From contig NZ_JBHLJR010000002.1 of the NCBI RefSeq assembly GCF_043677095.1, positions 496,001 to 560,000 on the forward strand: a stretch of 64,000 bases of DNA. Reading direction: 5' to 3'. Positions within the stretch are counted from its first letter, which is position 1; each line of letters starts with the position of its first letter. The notes beneath the pieces are model-generated. The model ran no database searches and was not told the origin of the DNA. It worked only from the letters and a program-made list of their open reading frames with translations. Positions 26,090-34,468 of the stretch are shown here, piece after piece. A program made the translations under genes and the position numbers. This stretch comes from Natronococcus roseus (GTDB lineage Archaea; Halobacteriota; Halobacteria; Halobacteriales; Natrialbaceae).

Positions 26090-26845
26090 ATGAACGTCGC
26101 GATCGTCACCGTCGGCGACGAGCTGCTGGCGGGGACGACCACGAACACGAACGCCGCCTGGCTGGCCGAACAGCTGACCCAGCGAGGCGCGACCGTCGAG
26201 CGCATCCTGACGATCCCAGACGACCGCGAGCTCATCGCCGCCACCGTCGCCGACTGGAGCGAGGCCTTCGACGCCGTGCTCGTCACCGGCGGGCTCGGCG
26301 GGACGCCGGACGACGTTACGATCGAGGCCGTCGCCGAGGGACTCGACCGGGAGCTGGTCGTCCGCGAGGAGATCTACGACAGCCTGACCGAGAAGGCCCG
26401 GCGGTTCCGCGAGGAGAACCCGGATCTCGTCGCGGAGTACGACCTCGAGATCGACCTCGAGGCTGCGGCCTCACTCCCCGAGGGGGCGGTGCCGATCGTC
26501 GTCGACGAGGCCTGGGCGCCGGGCTGTACGGTCGAGAACGTCTCCGTCTTCGCGGGCATCCCCGAGGAGATGCGGGCGATGTTCCGCGAGGTCGCCGGAG
26601 AGTTCGCGGGCGAGGCTCGCTCCCGGACCGTCTACACGCCGGCCCCGGAGGGATCGCTGACGGCCGTTCTCGAGGGCGTGACCGACGAGTTCGACGTCGC
26701 CGTCGGGAGCTATCCCCGCGGGGAGGATCGGCCCGGCCGGATCCGTCTTTCGGGGTCGGATCCGGAGACCCTCGAGGCCGCCGCGAGCTGGATCGACGCG
26801 CGGATCGAGACGGTCGATCCCGCGCCGTCGGAGCCGACCGACTGA
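26090..26845 (+). CDS. CinA/MoaB-like molybdopterin-binding domain protein
   Basis: A 251-residue cytoplasmic protein with the MoCF (molybdopterin-binding) fold: VGDELLAGTTTNTNAAWL at the start and VTGGLGGTPDDVTIEAVA in the middle, both typical of CinA N-terminal domains. In bacteria CinA family members take part in NMN or ADP-ribose metabolism and in DNA competence; here the C-terminal amidase domain is missing. The function in haloarchaea is not established. Single gene, start directly at the domain. Confidence 0.85.
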   Translation: MNVAIVTVGDELLAGTTTNTNAAWLAEQLTQRGATVERILTIPDDRELIAATVADWSEAFDAVLVTGGLGGTPDDVTIEAVAEGLDRELVVREEIYDSLTEKARRFREENPDLVAEYDLEIDLEAAASLPEGAVPIVVDEAWAPGCTVENVSVFAGIPEEMRAMFREVAGEFAGEARSRTVYTPAPEGSLTAVLEGVTDEFDVAVGSYPRGEDRPGRIRLSGSDPETLEAAASWIDARIETVDPAPSEPTD

Positions 26846-26925
26846 CCGCGATCCCGCCGACGGCCGCCGGTTTCGGGGGACGCCGACTCCGGTAGCTACT
26901 TGGGCCGACCGGACGACCGTCGCGT

Positions 26926-27636
26926 ATGGGCGGCCGTGGACCCAAGCGAGAGCTCGCCGAGAAGATCGCCGGAGAGATCACGCTGAGCGACGACCCCGGC
27001 GCGACGTTGCGAAAGTGGCGCACCGACTTCGGGGTCTCCCAGACCGACCTGGCCAGCGAGCTCGAGGTGTCCTCTTCTGTCATTTCGGACTACGAGAGCG
27101 GTCGCCGGGAGAGTCCCGGGATCGGCGTCGTCGGCCGACTCGTCGAGGGGCTGCTCGCGATCGACGAACGCCGCGGCGGCGACCGGATCCGCCAGTACGG
27201 CCGCGTGCTCTCGGCGGGGTTCGAGAGCGACGTCGTCTACGACCTCCGGGAGTACGCCACCTCGAAGCCGCTCGTGCAGCTGTACGACGAGATCGGCGCG
27301 ACCGAGGTCGCCGCCGGCAACACGGATCGGGTCAGCGGCCACACCGTCATCGACAGCATCGGGGCGATCACCCGCCTCTCGAGCGAGGAGTTCTTCCGGC
27401 TGTACGGCCAGAGCACGAACCGCGTACTGGTCTTTACCGGCGTCACGCGAGGCGAGGCCGTCGCCGTTGCGCTCCGGGTCGTCAACCCGACCCCGAACGC
27501 CGTCGTCCTCCACGGCATCGAGGAGGACGATCTGTGGGAGCACGCCGCAGACCTCGCCCGGATCGACGGCTACTCGCTGGCCGTGACGACCGAACCGCTC
27601 GAGGAACTGCTCGACCACCTCGTCACGCTCGAGTAA
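26926..27636 (+). CDS. XRE-type HTH regulator with a C-terminal ligand-like domain
   Basis: A 236-residue regulator. Residues about 24-75 form a Cro/C1-type HTH (FGVSQTDLASELEVSSSVIS with DYESGRRESPGI). The rest resembles the archaeal MJ1164-type regulator family, of unknown ligand. The following DUF5822 gene starts three bases after the stop and is probably co-transcribed. Target unknown. Confidence 0.85.
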   Translation: MGGRGPKRELAEKIAGEITLSDDPGATLRKWRTDFGVSQTDLASELEVSSSVISDYESGRRESPGIGVVGRLVEGLLAIDERRGGDRIRQYGRVLSAGFESDVVYDLREYATSKPLVQLYDEIGATEVAAGNTDRVSGHTVIDSIGAITRLSSEEFFRLYGQSTNRVLVFTGVTRGEAVAVALRVVNPTPNAVVLHGIEEDDLWEHAADLARIDGYSLAVTTEPLEELLDHLVTLE

Positions 27637-27639
27637 GGA

Positions 27640-27828
27640 ATGTCGGAGACACCGGCCCGCCGAAAGGATCTGTGGACGGCGGCGCTGACCGCTGTCTTTC
27701 TCGCGACGCTTGCCGTCGTCTACGTCGTCGACGAGCCGGAACTGTGGCTCGTCTGGGCAGTTCTGACCGTCGTCGTCTCCGGAGCGGTGATGGTGTTTTT
27801 CAACCGGGAGACGCCCCAGGAGCCCTGA
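27640..27828 (+). CDS. Small two-helix membrane protein (DUF5822-like)
   Basis: A 62-residue protein with two membrane helices (about 12-29 and 33-54), charged ends and the C-terminus NRETPQEP. It fits the haloarchaeal DUF5822 group, of unknown function. Three bases after the HTH regulator, so same operon. Its TGA lies in the first unit of a 13-bp tandem repeat shared with the end of gcvH. Confidence 0.75.
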   Translation: MSETPARRKDLWTAALTAVFLATLAVVYVVDEPELWLVWAVLTVVVSGAVMVFFNRETPQEP

Positions 27829-27855
27829 TCAGGCGATCTGATCAGGCGATCTGAT
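27826..27855. repeat. 13-bp tandem duplication between two convergent stop codons
   Basis: TGATCAGGCGATC occurs twice in direct succession (27826-27838, 27839-27851) followed by TGAT. The first TGA is the stop of the DUF5822-like gene and the reverse complement of the second unit contains the gcvH stop, so the duplication separates the two convergent genes. The unit is near-palindromic at TGATCA. Confidence 0.85.
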
Positions 27856-28225
27856 CCTCGTACTCGTCGGCCGACAGCAGCTCGTCGAGCTCGGTCTCGT
27901 CGGCGCCCTCAATCTCGAGCATCCAGCCCTCGCCGAACGGATCCTCGTTGACGAGTTCGGGCGAGTCGAACAGCGCCTCGTTGACCGAGAGTACCTCCCC
28001 GCCGACCGGCGCGTACAGGTCGGAGACGGCCTTGATCGACTCGATGACGCCGAATTCCTCCTCCTGAGCGATCGACTCGCCCTCGTCGGGAAGTTCGACG
28101 AAGACGACGTCGCCCAGTTCGTCCTGTGCGAAGTCGGTGATGCCGACGCGGATTCCGTCGTCGGTCGGGAGTGCCCATTCGTGCGATTCGCGGTACCGTC
28201 GGTCGTCTGGAACGTCGAAACTCAT
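27842..28225 (-). CDS. gcvH: Glycine cleavage system H protein
   Basis: A 127-residue lipoyl carrier protein. The lipoylated lysine is K65 in VIESIKAVSDLYAP; the start RYRESHEWA and the WMLEIE segment near the C-terminus are typical. It shuttles the aminomethyl group between GcvP, GcvT and dihydrolipoyl dehydrogenase. Two bases downstream of gcvT in the same operon. The P subunits are at 40.9-43.7 kb. Confidence 0.95.
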   Translation of the reverse strand: MSFDVPDDRRYRESHEWALPTDDGIRVGITDFAQDELGDVVFVELPDEGESIAQEEEFGVIESIKAVSDLYAPVGGEVLSVNEALFDSPELVNEDPFGEGWMLEIEGADETELDELLSADEYEDQIA

Positions 28226-28227
28226 GG

Positions 28228-29325
28228 TTATGCTGTGTCGATAAACGGCGTGGTCTCAACTCTTGCTTTCTTCGATCGGCCGCGAACGACGACCTGGAGC
28301 GTCGTTCCCGGGTCCGCGTACTCGACCGGGACGTAGCCGAGTCCGATCGGCTGCTCGAGGGTCGGACTCATCGTGCCGCTCGTGACCTCGCCGACGACTC
28401 GGCCCTCGGCGTTCGTGATGTCGTAGCCGTGACGCGGGACGCCGCGGTCGATCAGCTGGAAGCCGACCAGCTGCTCTTCGACGCCGTCCTCGTTCGCCTC
28501 GGCCAGGACGTCCCGGCCGACGAACTCGGTGTCGAGGTCGACCGCAAAGCCGATCCCCGCCTCGTAGGGCGTTCGCGGGTTCGACTCGAGGTCGAACTCC
28601 TGGCTGGCCAGCAACAGCCCCGCTTCGATCCGGAGCGTGTCGCGGGCGCCGAGCCCGCAGGGCTGACACTCGAGTCGGGACCAGACCGTCTCGGCCTCGG
28701 CCCACGGGACGACGAGTTCGAACCCGTCCTCGCCGGTGTAGCCGGTGCGGGCGGTCCAGCACTCGACGCCGGCGACGGTCGCATAGGTAGCCTCGAACCG
28801 ACCTAGCTCGGTCGGCGCATCCTCGGAGACGTCCTCGAGCAGGTCGGCCGCGTTCGGTCCCTGCAGGGCGAACATCGCGTACTCGTCGGTCTGATTGTCG
28901 ACGGTCGCCTCGAGCTCGAACTCGTTGCGGTAGCCGATCCAGCGCTCGTGGGTCGCCTCGTCGGTGCCCGCGTTGGGGACGAAGAGATACGTCGCGTGGC
29001 CGTCCTCGTCGGGAAGGCGGTAGACGACGGTGTCGTCGATGATTACGCCCTCCTCGTCGGTTATCGCCGCGTACTGGGCGTCGCCGACCTCGAGTCGTGT
29101 CACGTCGTTGGTCGTGAGCCGCTGCATCAGCGTCGTGGCGTCCGGGCCGGTAACGTGGATCTGACCCATGTGAGAGACGTCGAAGATCCCGACGTCCTCC
29201 CGGACGGCCCGGTGTTCCGTCTGGATCGAGTCGAACTCCACGGGCATGTCCCAGCCACCGAACTCCGTAAACTTCGCTCCACGATCGGCGTGGATCCCAC
29301 GCAACGGCGGCGTCTGAAGCGGCAT
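28228..29325 (-). CDS. gcvT: Glycine cleavage system aminomethyltransferase (T protein)
   Basis: A 365-residue tetrahydrofolate-dependent aminomethyltransferase. It opens with LRGIHADRGAKFTEFGGWDMP, VREDVGIFDVSHMGQ; further on are TGYTGEDGFEL and GARDTLRIEAGL, all folate-binding family motifs, and EVTSGTMSPTLEQPIGLGYV at the C-terminus. The start is set at MPLQTPPLRGIH; a much longer open frame continues upstream but is a shadow. First gene of gcvT-gcvH. Confidence 0.96.
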   Translation of the reverse strand: MPLQTPPLRGIHADRGAKFTEFGGWDMPVEFDSIQTEHRAVREDVGIFDVSHMGQIHVTGPDATTLMQRLTTNDVTRLEVGDAQYAAITDEEGVIIDDTVVYRLPDEDGHATYLFVPNAGTDEATHERWIGYRNEFELEATVDNQTDEYAMFALQGPNAADLLEDVSEDAPTELGRFEATYATVAGVECWTARTGYTGEDGFELVVPWAEAETVWSRLECQPCGLGARDTLRIEAGLLLASQEFDLESNPRTPYEAGIGFAVDLDTEFVGRDVLAEANEDGVEEQLVGFQLIDRGVPRHGYDITNAEGRVVGEVTSGTMSPTLEQPIGLGYVPVEYADPGTTLQVVVRGRSKKARVETTPFIDTA

Positions 29326-29472
29326 AGTCGGCCTCACACTCCGGGGGTAGTAATGTCTTTTCGTCGGTCGTGGCCGTCTCGCGAGCGCAACTCGGTTCGA
29401 CGTCGCTCGAAGGGCGGGTCTACACGGCGTCGTTTCGCCACACCTTTTTTCGCGGAGGGGGTATTCGACGGC

Positions 29473-29928
29473 ATGTTCGAGCGCCTCCGGACCCGGTTTG
29501 GGACCGGAACTGACGGACCGACGGTCGGCCTCTTCGTGGACGGGCCGAACGTCTTTCGCGAGGAGTTCGACGTCGATCTGGACGACCTGCGAACCGCCGC
29601 CGAGGAACTCGGTCGGGTGGGCGTCCTCCGACTCTACCTCGACGAGCACGCGACGCCCGGTCTCATCCAGGCCGCGGAGGCACGCGGCTTCGAGGTGATC
29701 GTCACCAGCGGCGACGTCGACGTCAAACTCGCCGTCGACGCGACCGCCCTGACCAGCGAGGATGCGATCGACCGCCTCGCGATCGCCTCCCGGGACACCG
29801 ATTTCAAGCCCGTTCTCGAGCACGCGGGTCGGAACGGGGTCGAGACGATCGCCATCGCCCCGGGCAGTTACGGTCGTTCCGACGCGCTGCGGAACGCGGC
29901 CGACGACGCGGTGACGCTCGGCGAGTAA
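29473..29928 (+). CDS. NYN/PIN-like nuclease-fold protein (DUF88-type)
   Basis: A 151-residue protein with a PIN-like NYN domain: VGLFVDGPNVF (about 18-28) gives the first acidic residue, VDVKLAVDATAL and IASRDTDFKPVLEHA the others. NYN proteins are predicted metal-dependent RNases, in haloarchaea present as single genes with unknown RNA target. Divergent from gcvT; the upstream frame covering the promoter region was rejected as the start because the domain begins at FERLRTRF. Confidence 0.88.
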   Translation: MFERLRTRFGTGTDGPTVGLFVDGPNVFREEFDVDLDDLRTAAEELGRVGVLRLYLDEHATPGLIQAAEARGFEVIVTSGDVDVKLAVDATALTSEDAIDRLAIASRDTDFKPVLEHAGRNGVETIAIAPGSYGRSDALRNAADDAVTLGE

Positions 29929-29997
29929 CGCCGTCGGTGCGAGCCCGGACGCGAGCGAGTCGGTGACTTTTCGGCCGCGGACGCCCCAGGGTCGACC

Positions 29998-30849
29998 ATG
30001 ATCGACGACGAGACGCCGGTTCTCGACAACCACCTCCACCTCGACCCGGACAACCATCGCGGTATCGACGCCGTCCGCGACTTCGTTCGCGTCGACGGCA
30101 CCCACATGCTCGTGGTGAACAAACCCTCCTGGCACCTCGGGGTCGAGGCCGACGAGGGGGAGGACTTCAGACCCGTCTTCGAGCGCACCCTCGAGATCGT
30201 CGCCGACGCCTCGGCCGAACTGCCGGGTCGGGCCTGGCCCGTTCTCGGCGTCCATCCGGGTCTGATCTCGCGGCTCGTGAACGAACGAGGGTACGCCCCC
30301 GAGGAGGCGAAAGAGATCATGCGGGGCGGGATCGACGTCGCCGCGGAGTACGTCGAGAGCGGCGACGCGCTGGCGCTGAAATCCGGTCGGCCCCATTACG
30401 CGGTCGACGACGACGTCTGGGCGGCCTCGAACGCCGTCATGCGTCGCGCGTTCGAGCGCGGAGCGGACCTGGACTGTGCCGTCCAGCTCCACACCGAGGG
30501 GAGCGAGGATCTCACCGAGGTCACGGCGTGGGCCGAAGAGGCCGGGCTCCCCGCCCACAAGGTGGTCAAACACTACGCGGGCGGGCGCCTCGAGGGCCCG
30601 ATCCCGAGCGTCATCGGCGAGAAGGACGAACTCGAGCGCGCGGCCGAGCGCGGCGAGCCGTTCCTGATGGAGACCGACTACATCGACGATCCGGACCGTC
30701 CGGGCGCCGTGCTTGGCCCGAAGACGGTTCCCCGACGGGTCGCGTGGCTGCTCGAGAACGGGTACGACGACGCCGTCAGAAACGCCCACGTCGAGACCCC
30801 GAAGCGGGTGTACGGTATCGACACCGAATCGACGCTCGAGCGGGCCTGA
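29998..30849 (+). CDS. TatD-like metal-dependent hydrolase
   Basis: A 283-residue amidohydrolase-fold protein. DNHLHL near residue 10 supplies the HxH metal pair, VLGVHPG a further loop, CAVQLHTEG a metal His and LMETDYIDD the conserved acidic residue. The family contains TatD DNases and other hydrolases; the archaeal members are uncharacterised. Seventy bases after the NYN gene in the same direction. Confidence 0.88.
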   Translation: MIDDETPVLDNHLHLDPDNHRGIDAVRDFVRVDGTHMLVVNKPSWHLGVEADEGEDFRPVFERTLEIVADASAELPGRAWPVLGVHPGLISRLVNERGYAPEEAKEIMRGGIDVAAEYVESGDALALKSGRPHYAVDDDVWAASNAVMRRAFERGADLDCAVQLHTEGSEDLTEVTAWAEEAGLPAHKVVKHYAGGRLEGPIPSVIGEKDELERAAERGEPFLMETDYIDDPDRPGAVLGPKTVPRRVAWLLENGYDDAVRNAHVETPKRVYGIDTESTLERA

Positions 30850-30924
30850 AACGGCCGTCTCGGGATTGTCGTCGCGGAATACAGGTAGAGAAAGGCATTT
30901 CAAGCGGCCGGTGTAGGTGTCTGT

Positions 30925-31506
30925 ATGAGCAATCCCCCCACCGAGTACTACTCGGCGGAACGCTGGCAGAACTGGATCGATCGCATCAAAGACGAGGAGA
31001 TCGATCCGGAGGACGAGGACTCGGCCCGACTGCTGCTTAACCTGCAGGACGACACCGCGATCGCGATCGCGAAGATCGTTTCCGACTACGACGACGGCGA
31101 ACTCGAGCAGGAGGACGCGCTGGCCGAGATCGAGGACGTCCGCGAGGTCGTCCTCAGTGAGGTCGACATCGAGGACGAGGAGAAGCTGATCCTCGTCGAC
31201 GGCGTCCAGACGAGTCTGGTCTGTGTCTTTTTCGCCGCCGAGGAGTACGTCGCCAACGGTCCGGCCGAGGAGGGGACCGTCACCGACTACCTGGGCGCGG
31301 CCGCCGACGCGGAGGCCGAGGAGAACCTCGACGCGGCGCTGGGGTATGCCGCCCAGGCCGGCACGCTCGTCATCGACGACGAGGAGCTCGATATGGGCGT
31401 CGCCGAGGAGTTCGAGTACGGACTCGTCACCGAGTGGATCAACGGCCTCGACAGCCTCCAGAGCGCGATGAGCGATCCCGAGGTCGTCGAGGAAGACGAG
31501 GACTGA
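30925..31506 (+). CDS. DUF2150 family protein
   Basis: A 193-residue acidic, mostly helical soluble protein starting with YYSAERWQNWIDRIKDEEID. It matches the haloarchaeal/methanogen DUF2150 family, of unknown function. Leaderless context, with a weak TATA-like CATTTCAA about 28 bases before the ATG. No catalytic motif is visible. Confidence 0.85.
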   Translation: MSNPPTEYYSAERWQNWIDRIKDEEIDPEDEDSARLLLNLQDDTAIAIAKIVSDYDDGELEQEDALAEIEDVREVVLSEVDIEDEEKLILVDGVQTSLVCVFFAAEEYVANGPAEEGTVTDYLGAAADAEAEENLDAALGYAAQAGTLVIDDEELDMGVAEEFEYGLVTEWINGLDSLQSAMSDPEVVEEDED

Positions 31507-31648
31507 ATTTTTCGGGCACCGTTCGACAGCCGACGAGCGATTCTCCCGCGATACCCGTCGTCCGCACCGGCCGGTTCGTCGATCGTCGCTCCCGGAGCGA
31601 CTCGCACCGTCGACGCGGTGTTCGACGACCGTCGAAACGACGAACGAC

Positions 31649-31659
31649 AATATCATATA
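31649..31659 (+). promoter_or_regulatory. TATA box of the HMG-CoA synthase gene
   Basis: AATATCATATA lies 23-33 bases before the ATG at 31682, so the gene probably has its own promoter and a leaderless or very short leader. Confidence 0.65.
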
Positions 31660-31681
31660 GATCGGACAGTATTCCCGTACT

Positions 31682-33019
31682 ATGACCACAGTCGGTATCG
31701 ACGCCGTCGAGATCTGGACCGGGAACCTCAAGCTCGACCTCCCCGGCACCTTCGCCCCCCAGAAGGGCGAGGACCCGGAGAAGTACACGAAGGGGCTGGG
31801 GCTCAACGCCAGCTCGTTCCCCGACAGCTACGAGGACATCGTCACGATGGCGGCGAACGCGGCCCACCGACTGATGGACCGCAAGGGCCTCGAGCCAGAC
31901 GACGTCGGCCGGATCGACGTCGCGACCGAGAGCGCCTTCGACAACTCGAAGCCCGTCTCGACGTACGTCGCGGGCTGCCTCGAGCAGGTGTACGACGGCG
32001 ACTTCCACCACGCCAACAAGGGCGAGCGGAAGTTCGCCTGCATCGCCGGCACGCAGAGCCTCGACGACGCCTACAACTGGATCCGCGCGGGCCGCAACCG
32101 GGGCCGGGGCGCGATCGTGATCGCAACCGACACGGCGCTGTACGCCCGCGGCGACGCCGGCGAGGCGACCCAGGGAGCGGGAGCCGTCGCGATGTACATC
32201 GCCGAGGACCCCGACCTCGTCGAGCTCTCGCCCGAACAGGGGTACGGGAGCGCCGACGAGACCGACTTCCTCAAACCGAACCAGCAGTTCCCCTCCGTCG
32301 ACGGCAAACGGTCGGTGCAGGTCTACCTCGCCCGGATGCGCGAGGCCCTGCAGGACTTCGAGAGCGTCGCGGGCGACGTCCACCCTGACGACATCGCGTT
32401 CATCCCGTTCCACACCCCGTTCCCCGGAATGGTTCGCAAGGCGGGCCTGCTGGGCTATCGCTACATCACCCGCGATACCGCCATCGAGGAGGAGCTCGCC
32501 GAGGAGATCGGCCGCCAGCCTCGAGAGGAAGCGTTCGACTCCGAGGACGACTACCACGAGGCCCTCCGGGAGTACACGGACGCCCTGAAGGGGACCGACC
32601 GCTACCAGCAGTGGTACGCCGAGACCATCGACCCGACGCTGACGGTCTCCCGCGAGGTCGGCAACTGGTACACCGGGTCCGTCCACATCGCCCGCATCAG
32701 CGCGATGAAACACGCCCTCGAGGACGGCCGCGATCTGACCGGCGAGACGCTGCTGGTCGGCTCCTACGGCAGCGGCGCCCAGGCCGAGATCCACGCCGAG
32801 ACCGTCTGCGAGAGCTGGGACGAGGAGCTCGAGGCGCTGAACGTCGACGAACAGCTCGCGGCCCGCTACGACATGAGCTGGGAGGACTACGAGGAGGTCC
32901 ACGACGCCCACAACCACGAGATGGACGTCGACGTCGAGGAGTTCACAACGCCCGAGGAGGAGTTCGTCTTCGACGGCTGGGGCCGGATGGGCGAGCGCAA
33001 GTACCGGTACGTCGAGTAG
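31682..33019 (+). CDS. hmgB: Hydroxymethylglutaryl-CoA synthase
   Basis: A 445-residue thiolase-fold enzyme that condenses acetyl-CoA and acetoacetyl-CoA to HMG-CoA, first committed step of the mevalonate route to archaeal isoprenoid lipids. The catalytic residues are E83 (ATESAFDNSK), C120 (KFACIAGTQS) and H244 (IPFHTPF). Length and motifs resemble the eukaryote-type haloarchaeal enzyme. Single gene with its own TATA box; HMG-CoA reductase is not in the window. Confidence 0.96.
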   Translation: MTTVGIDAVEIWTGNLKLDLPGTFAPQKGEDPEKYTKGLGLNASSFPDSYEDIVTMAANAAHRLMDRKGLEPDDVGRIDVATESAFDNSKPVSTYVAGCLEQVYDGDFHHANKGERKFACIAGTQSLDDAYNWIRAGRNRGRGAIVIATDTALYARGDAGEATQGAGAVAMYIAEDPDLVELSPEQGYGSADETDFLKPNQQFPSVDGKRSVQVYLARMREALQDFESVAGDVHPDDIAFIPFHTPFPGMVRKAGLLGYRYITRDTAIEEELAEEIGRQPREEAFDSEDDYHEALREYTDALKGTDRYQQWYAETIDPTLTVSREVGNWYTGSVHIARISAMKHALEDGRDLTGETLLVGSYGSGAQAEIHAETVCESWDEELEALNVDEQLAARYDMSWEDYEEVHDAHNHEMDVDVEEFTTPEEEFVFDGWGRMGERKYRYVE

Positions 33020-33218
33020 CGGGTTTTGTAGCAGTAGTTGGTAGTGCGGCTTCTTTATTCAGTCTGGGCTGTGAATCTGCATCGCTCGAATCGTCGCGTA
33101 GATCTGCGAACTGAGCGGGGTACGCTCAATCACTCAGTTAATCAAAACAGCCGTGGACCGTGAAAATGATACGCATTTAACGTTATGAGGGACGATAGCT
33201 GAAGGCGAGGGAGATAGA

Positions 33219-33599
33219 ATGGTTAATTATGACAACTTGTTTGACGCATTGGCGGCCGGCCACCGACGACAGTTACTAGTAGAATTACTCTCCAGCCCCC
33301 AATACGTTTCAAAGCCGTCCGGCATTTCCCAGGAGATTGTAGAAGCGGACAAGGCCCTACTTCAGAGATATCTATCCAGTTCTCGAACGATTGTAGATGC
33401 GGATGAGTACTCGGTCAGTATGCACCACACCCACCTTCCTAAATTAGCAGAGTACGGATTCATCGAGTGGGATCGAGATGACAATCTCGTCGTACAAGGC
33501 CCCCGTTTTGACGAGATGAGTCCTCATCTCAGACTGGTGGCTGAACAGCAGGATGAACACCGTACAAAAGGTCCCGTCTTGACATCCTCCCCCGACTGA
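33219..33599 (+). CDS. Winged-helix regulator (DUF7344-like) with IS-derived 3' end
   Basis: A 126-residue protein beginning NLFDALAAGHRRQLLVELL, the usual start of haloarchaeal winged-helix proteins of the DUF7344/ArsR kind, followed by MHHTHLPKLAEYGFIEWD as recognition helix and wing. The gene is clearly more AT-rich than its neighbours, suggesting acquisition. The last codons, reading LTSSPD and stop, come from the end sequence of an IS605/IS1341-type element (33578-33605), so the natural C-terminus has been replaced. TATA-like GCATTTAACG at about 33173-33182. Confidence 0.78.
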   Translation: MVNYDNLFDALAAGHRRQLLVELLSSPQYVSKPSGISQEIVEADKALLQRYLSSSRTIVDADEYSVSMHHTHLPKLAEYGFIEWDRDDNLVVQGPRFDEMSPHLRLVAEQQDEHRTKGPVLTSSPD

Positions 33600-33605
33600 A
33601 GGCGG
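33578..33605 (-). mobile_element. Right-end remnant of an IS605/IS1341-type (tnpB-bearing) element
   Basis: On the minus strand the sequence reads CCCGCCTTCAGTCGGGGGAG followed by GATGTCAAG, the hairpin plus GGAGGATGTCAA tail that closes many haloarchaeal tnpB-carrying elements and corresponds to the 3' scaffold end of their guide RNA. No tnpA or tnpB is left. The neighbouring 33606-33884 would be the interior of the element; it has lost all coding sequence. Confidence 0.6.
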
Positions 33606-33884
33606 GACACACCGTTATGTACTGTTAGCGTAGATTTTTGCGATCCGAGCGGGACATTCGGTCCCGCTGGCCGTGTGAATAGTGCGAGACCGAAGGTTTC
33701 GCATATCGCGCGAACGGTGCGCGGTTCGGAGTGAACGCAGTGAGCGAGAACCGCGATGTGAACGGGGAACAGAGTGAGCCGTGAACGGACGCTGCGCGTC
33801 CGTGAGCAGAGGGCGCGAAGCGCCAGTGAGCGACGAGTGCTCGTGCGAGGGAGAAGAAAACGGAGACCCGCAGCCGCGGTTAGT
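33606..33884. repeat. Non-coding scar with hairpin and short GTGAGC/GTGAAC repeats
   Basis: A perfect 8-bp hairpin AGCGGGAC/GTCCCGCT with loop ATTCG (33648-33668) is followed by many short repeats of the type GTGAGCG, GCGAACGG and GTGAACG (about 33690-33850), a pattern common in haloarchaeal IS remnants and MITEs. No gene is seen. Confidence 0.55.
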
Positions 33885-34334
33885 CTACCGCTCGGCCCCA
33901 GCGGTTCTCGCCTCGAGCGCCCCCAGTTGTTCCGCGAAGCCGAGCGTATCGTACGCGAGCCACGTTTCGATCAGTTTCCCGTCCTCGATGCGGTCGAACT
34001 CCATGCCGACGACCTCGAAGGCCTCGCCGGTCGGCTCGAGGTCGAGGTCCGGAACGGGTCCCTCCTGGGTCCCCCGGATAGTGAAGTGGACCGCGACGAA
34101 CTCGTCGTCGGCGATCACGTGCTCGATCGTCGCCGAGAGGTCCGGGGCGGCCTCCCGCAGGGACTCGACGTGGTCTTTCAGTCCCTCGCGGCCGCGGATC
34201 GGCTCGGGGCTCATCGGGTCGTAAAGCACGTACTCCTCGCTCACCAGTTCGTCGATCGCATCCGCGTTGTCCTCGGTGTAGGTCTCGAAGGAGACGCGCT
34301 CGACGAGTTCCTCGTTCGATTCGTTCCTCGCCAT
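33885..34334 (-). CDS. SnoaL-like (NTF2-fold) protein
   Basis: A 149-residue cone-shaped alpha+beta barrel protein of the SnoaL/ester-cyclase type: ELVSEEYVLYDP, GREGLKDHVESLREAAPDLS, VAVHFTIRGTQEG and WLAYDTLGFAEQLGAL near the end. Family members are polyketide cyclases or unspecified small-molecule binders. Function unknown here. Start at MARNESNEELV; the upstream codons contain an in-frame promoter-like region. Confidence 0.85.
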   Translation of the reverse strand: MARNESNEELVERVSFETYTEDNADAIDELVSEEYVLYDPMSPEPIRGREGLKDHVESLREAAPDLSATIEHVIADDEFVAVHFTIRGTQEGPVPDLDLEPTGEAFEVVGMEFDRIEDGKLIETWLAYDTLGFAEQLGALEARTAGAER

Positions 34335-34434
34335 CGTTCTCACCCCACGTGTACTGGGGTCGTGTGTGGGGTTAACACACTCGTTCGAAATCCTCGCTCC
34401 CCGGGGTCGTGTCGGCAATGTGGCAGGCAGCGAT

Positions 34435-34444
34435 GAAATATAAG
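34435..34444 (+). promoter_or_regulatory. TATA box of the tandem dps genes
   Basis: GAAATATAAG lies 25-34 bases before the ATG at 34469; this supports MTRREIG as the true start rather than an upstream in-frame ATG at 34409. Confidence 0.75.
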
Positions 34445-34468
34445 TCGCCCGGGAAACGACTCCACACG

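Noticed and set aside
28228..31806. Very long (1192-codon) minus frame
   Set aside because: Only its last 365 codons are gcvT; the rest is the shadow of NYN, TatD-like and DUF2150 genes, which have family motifs on the plus strand.
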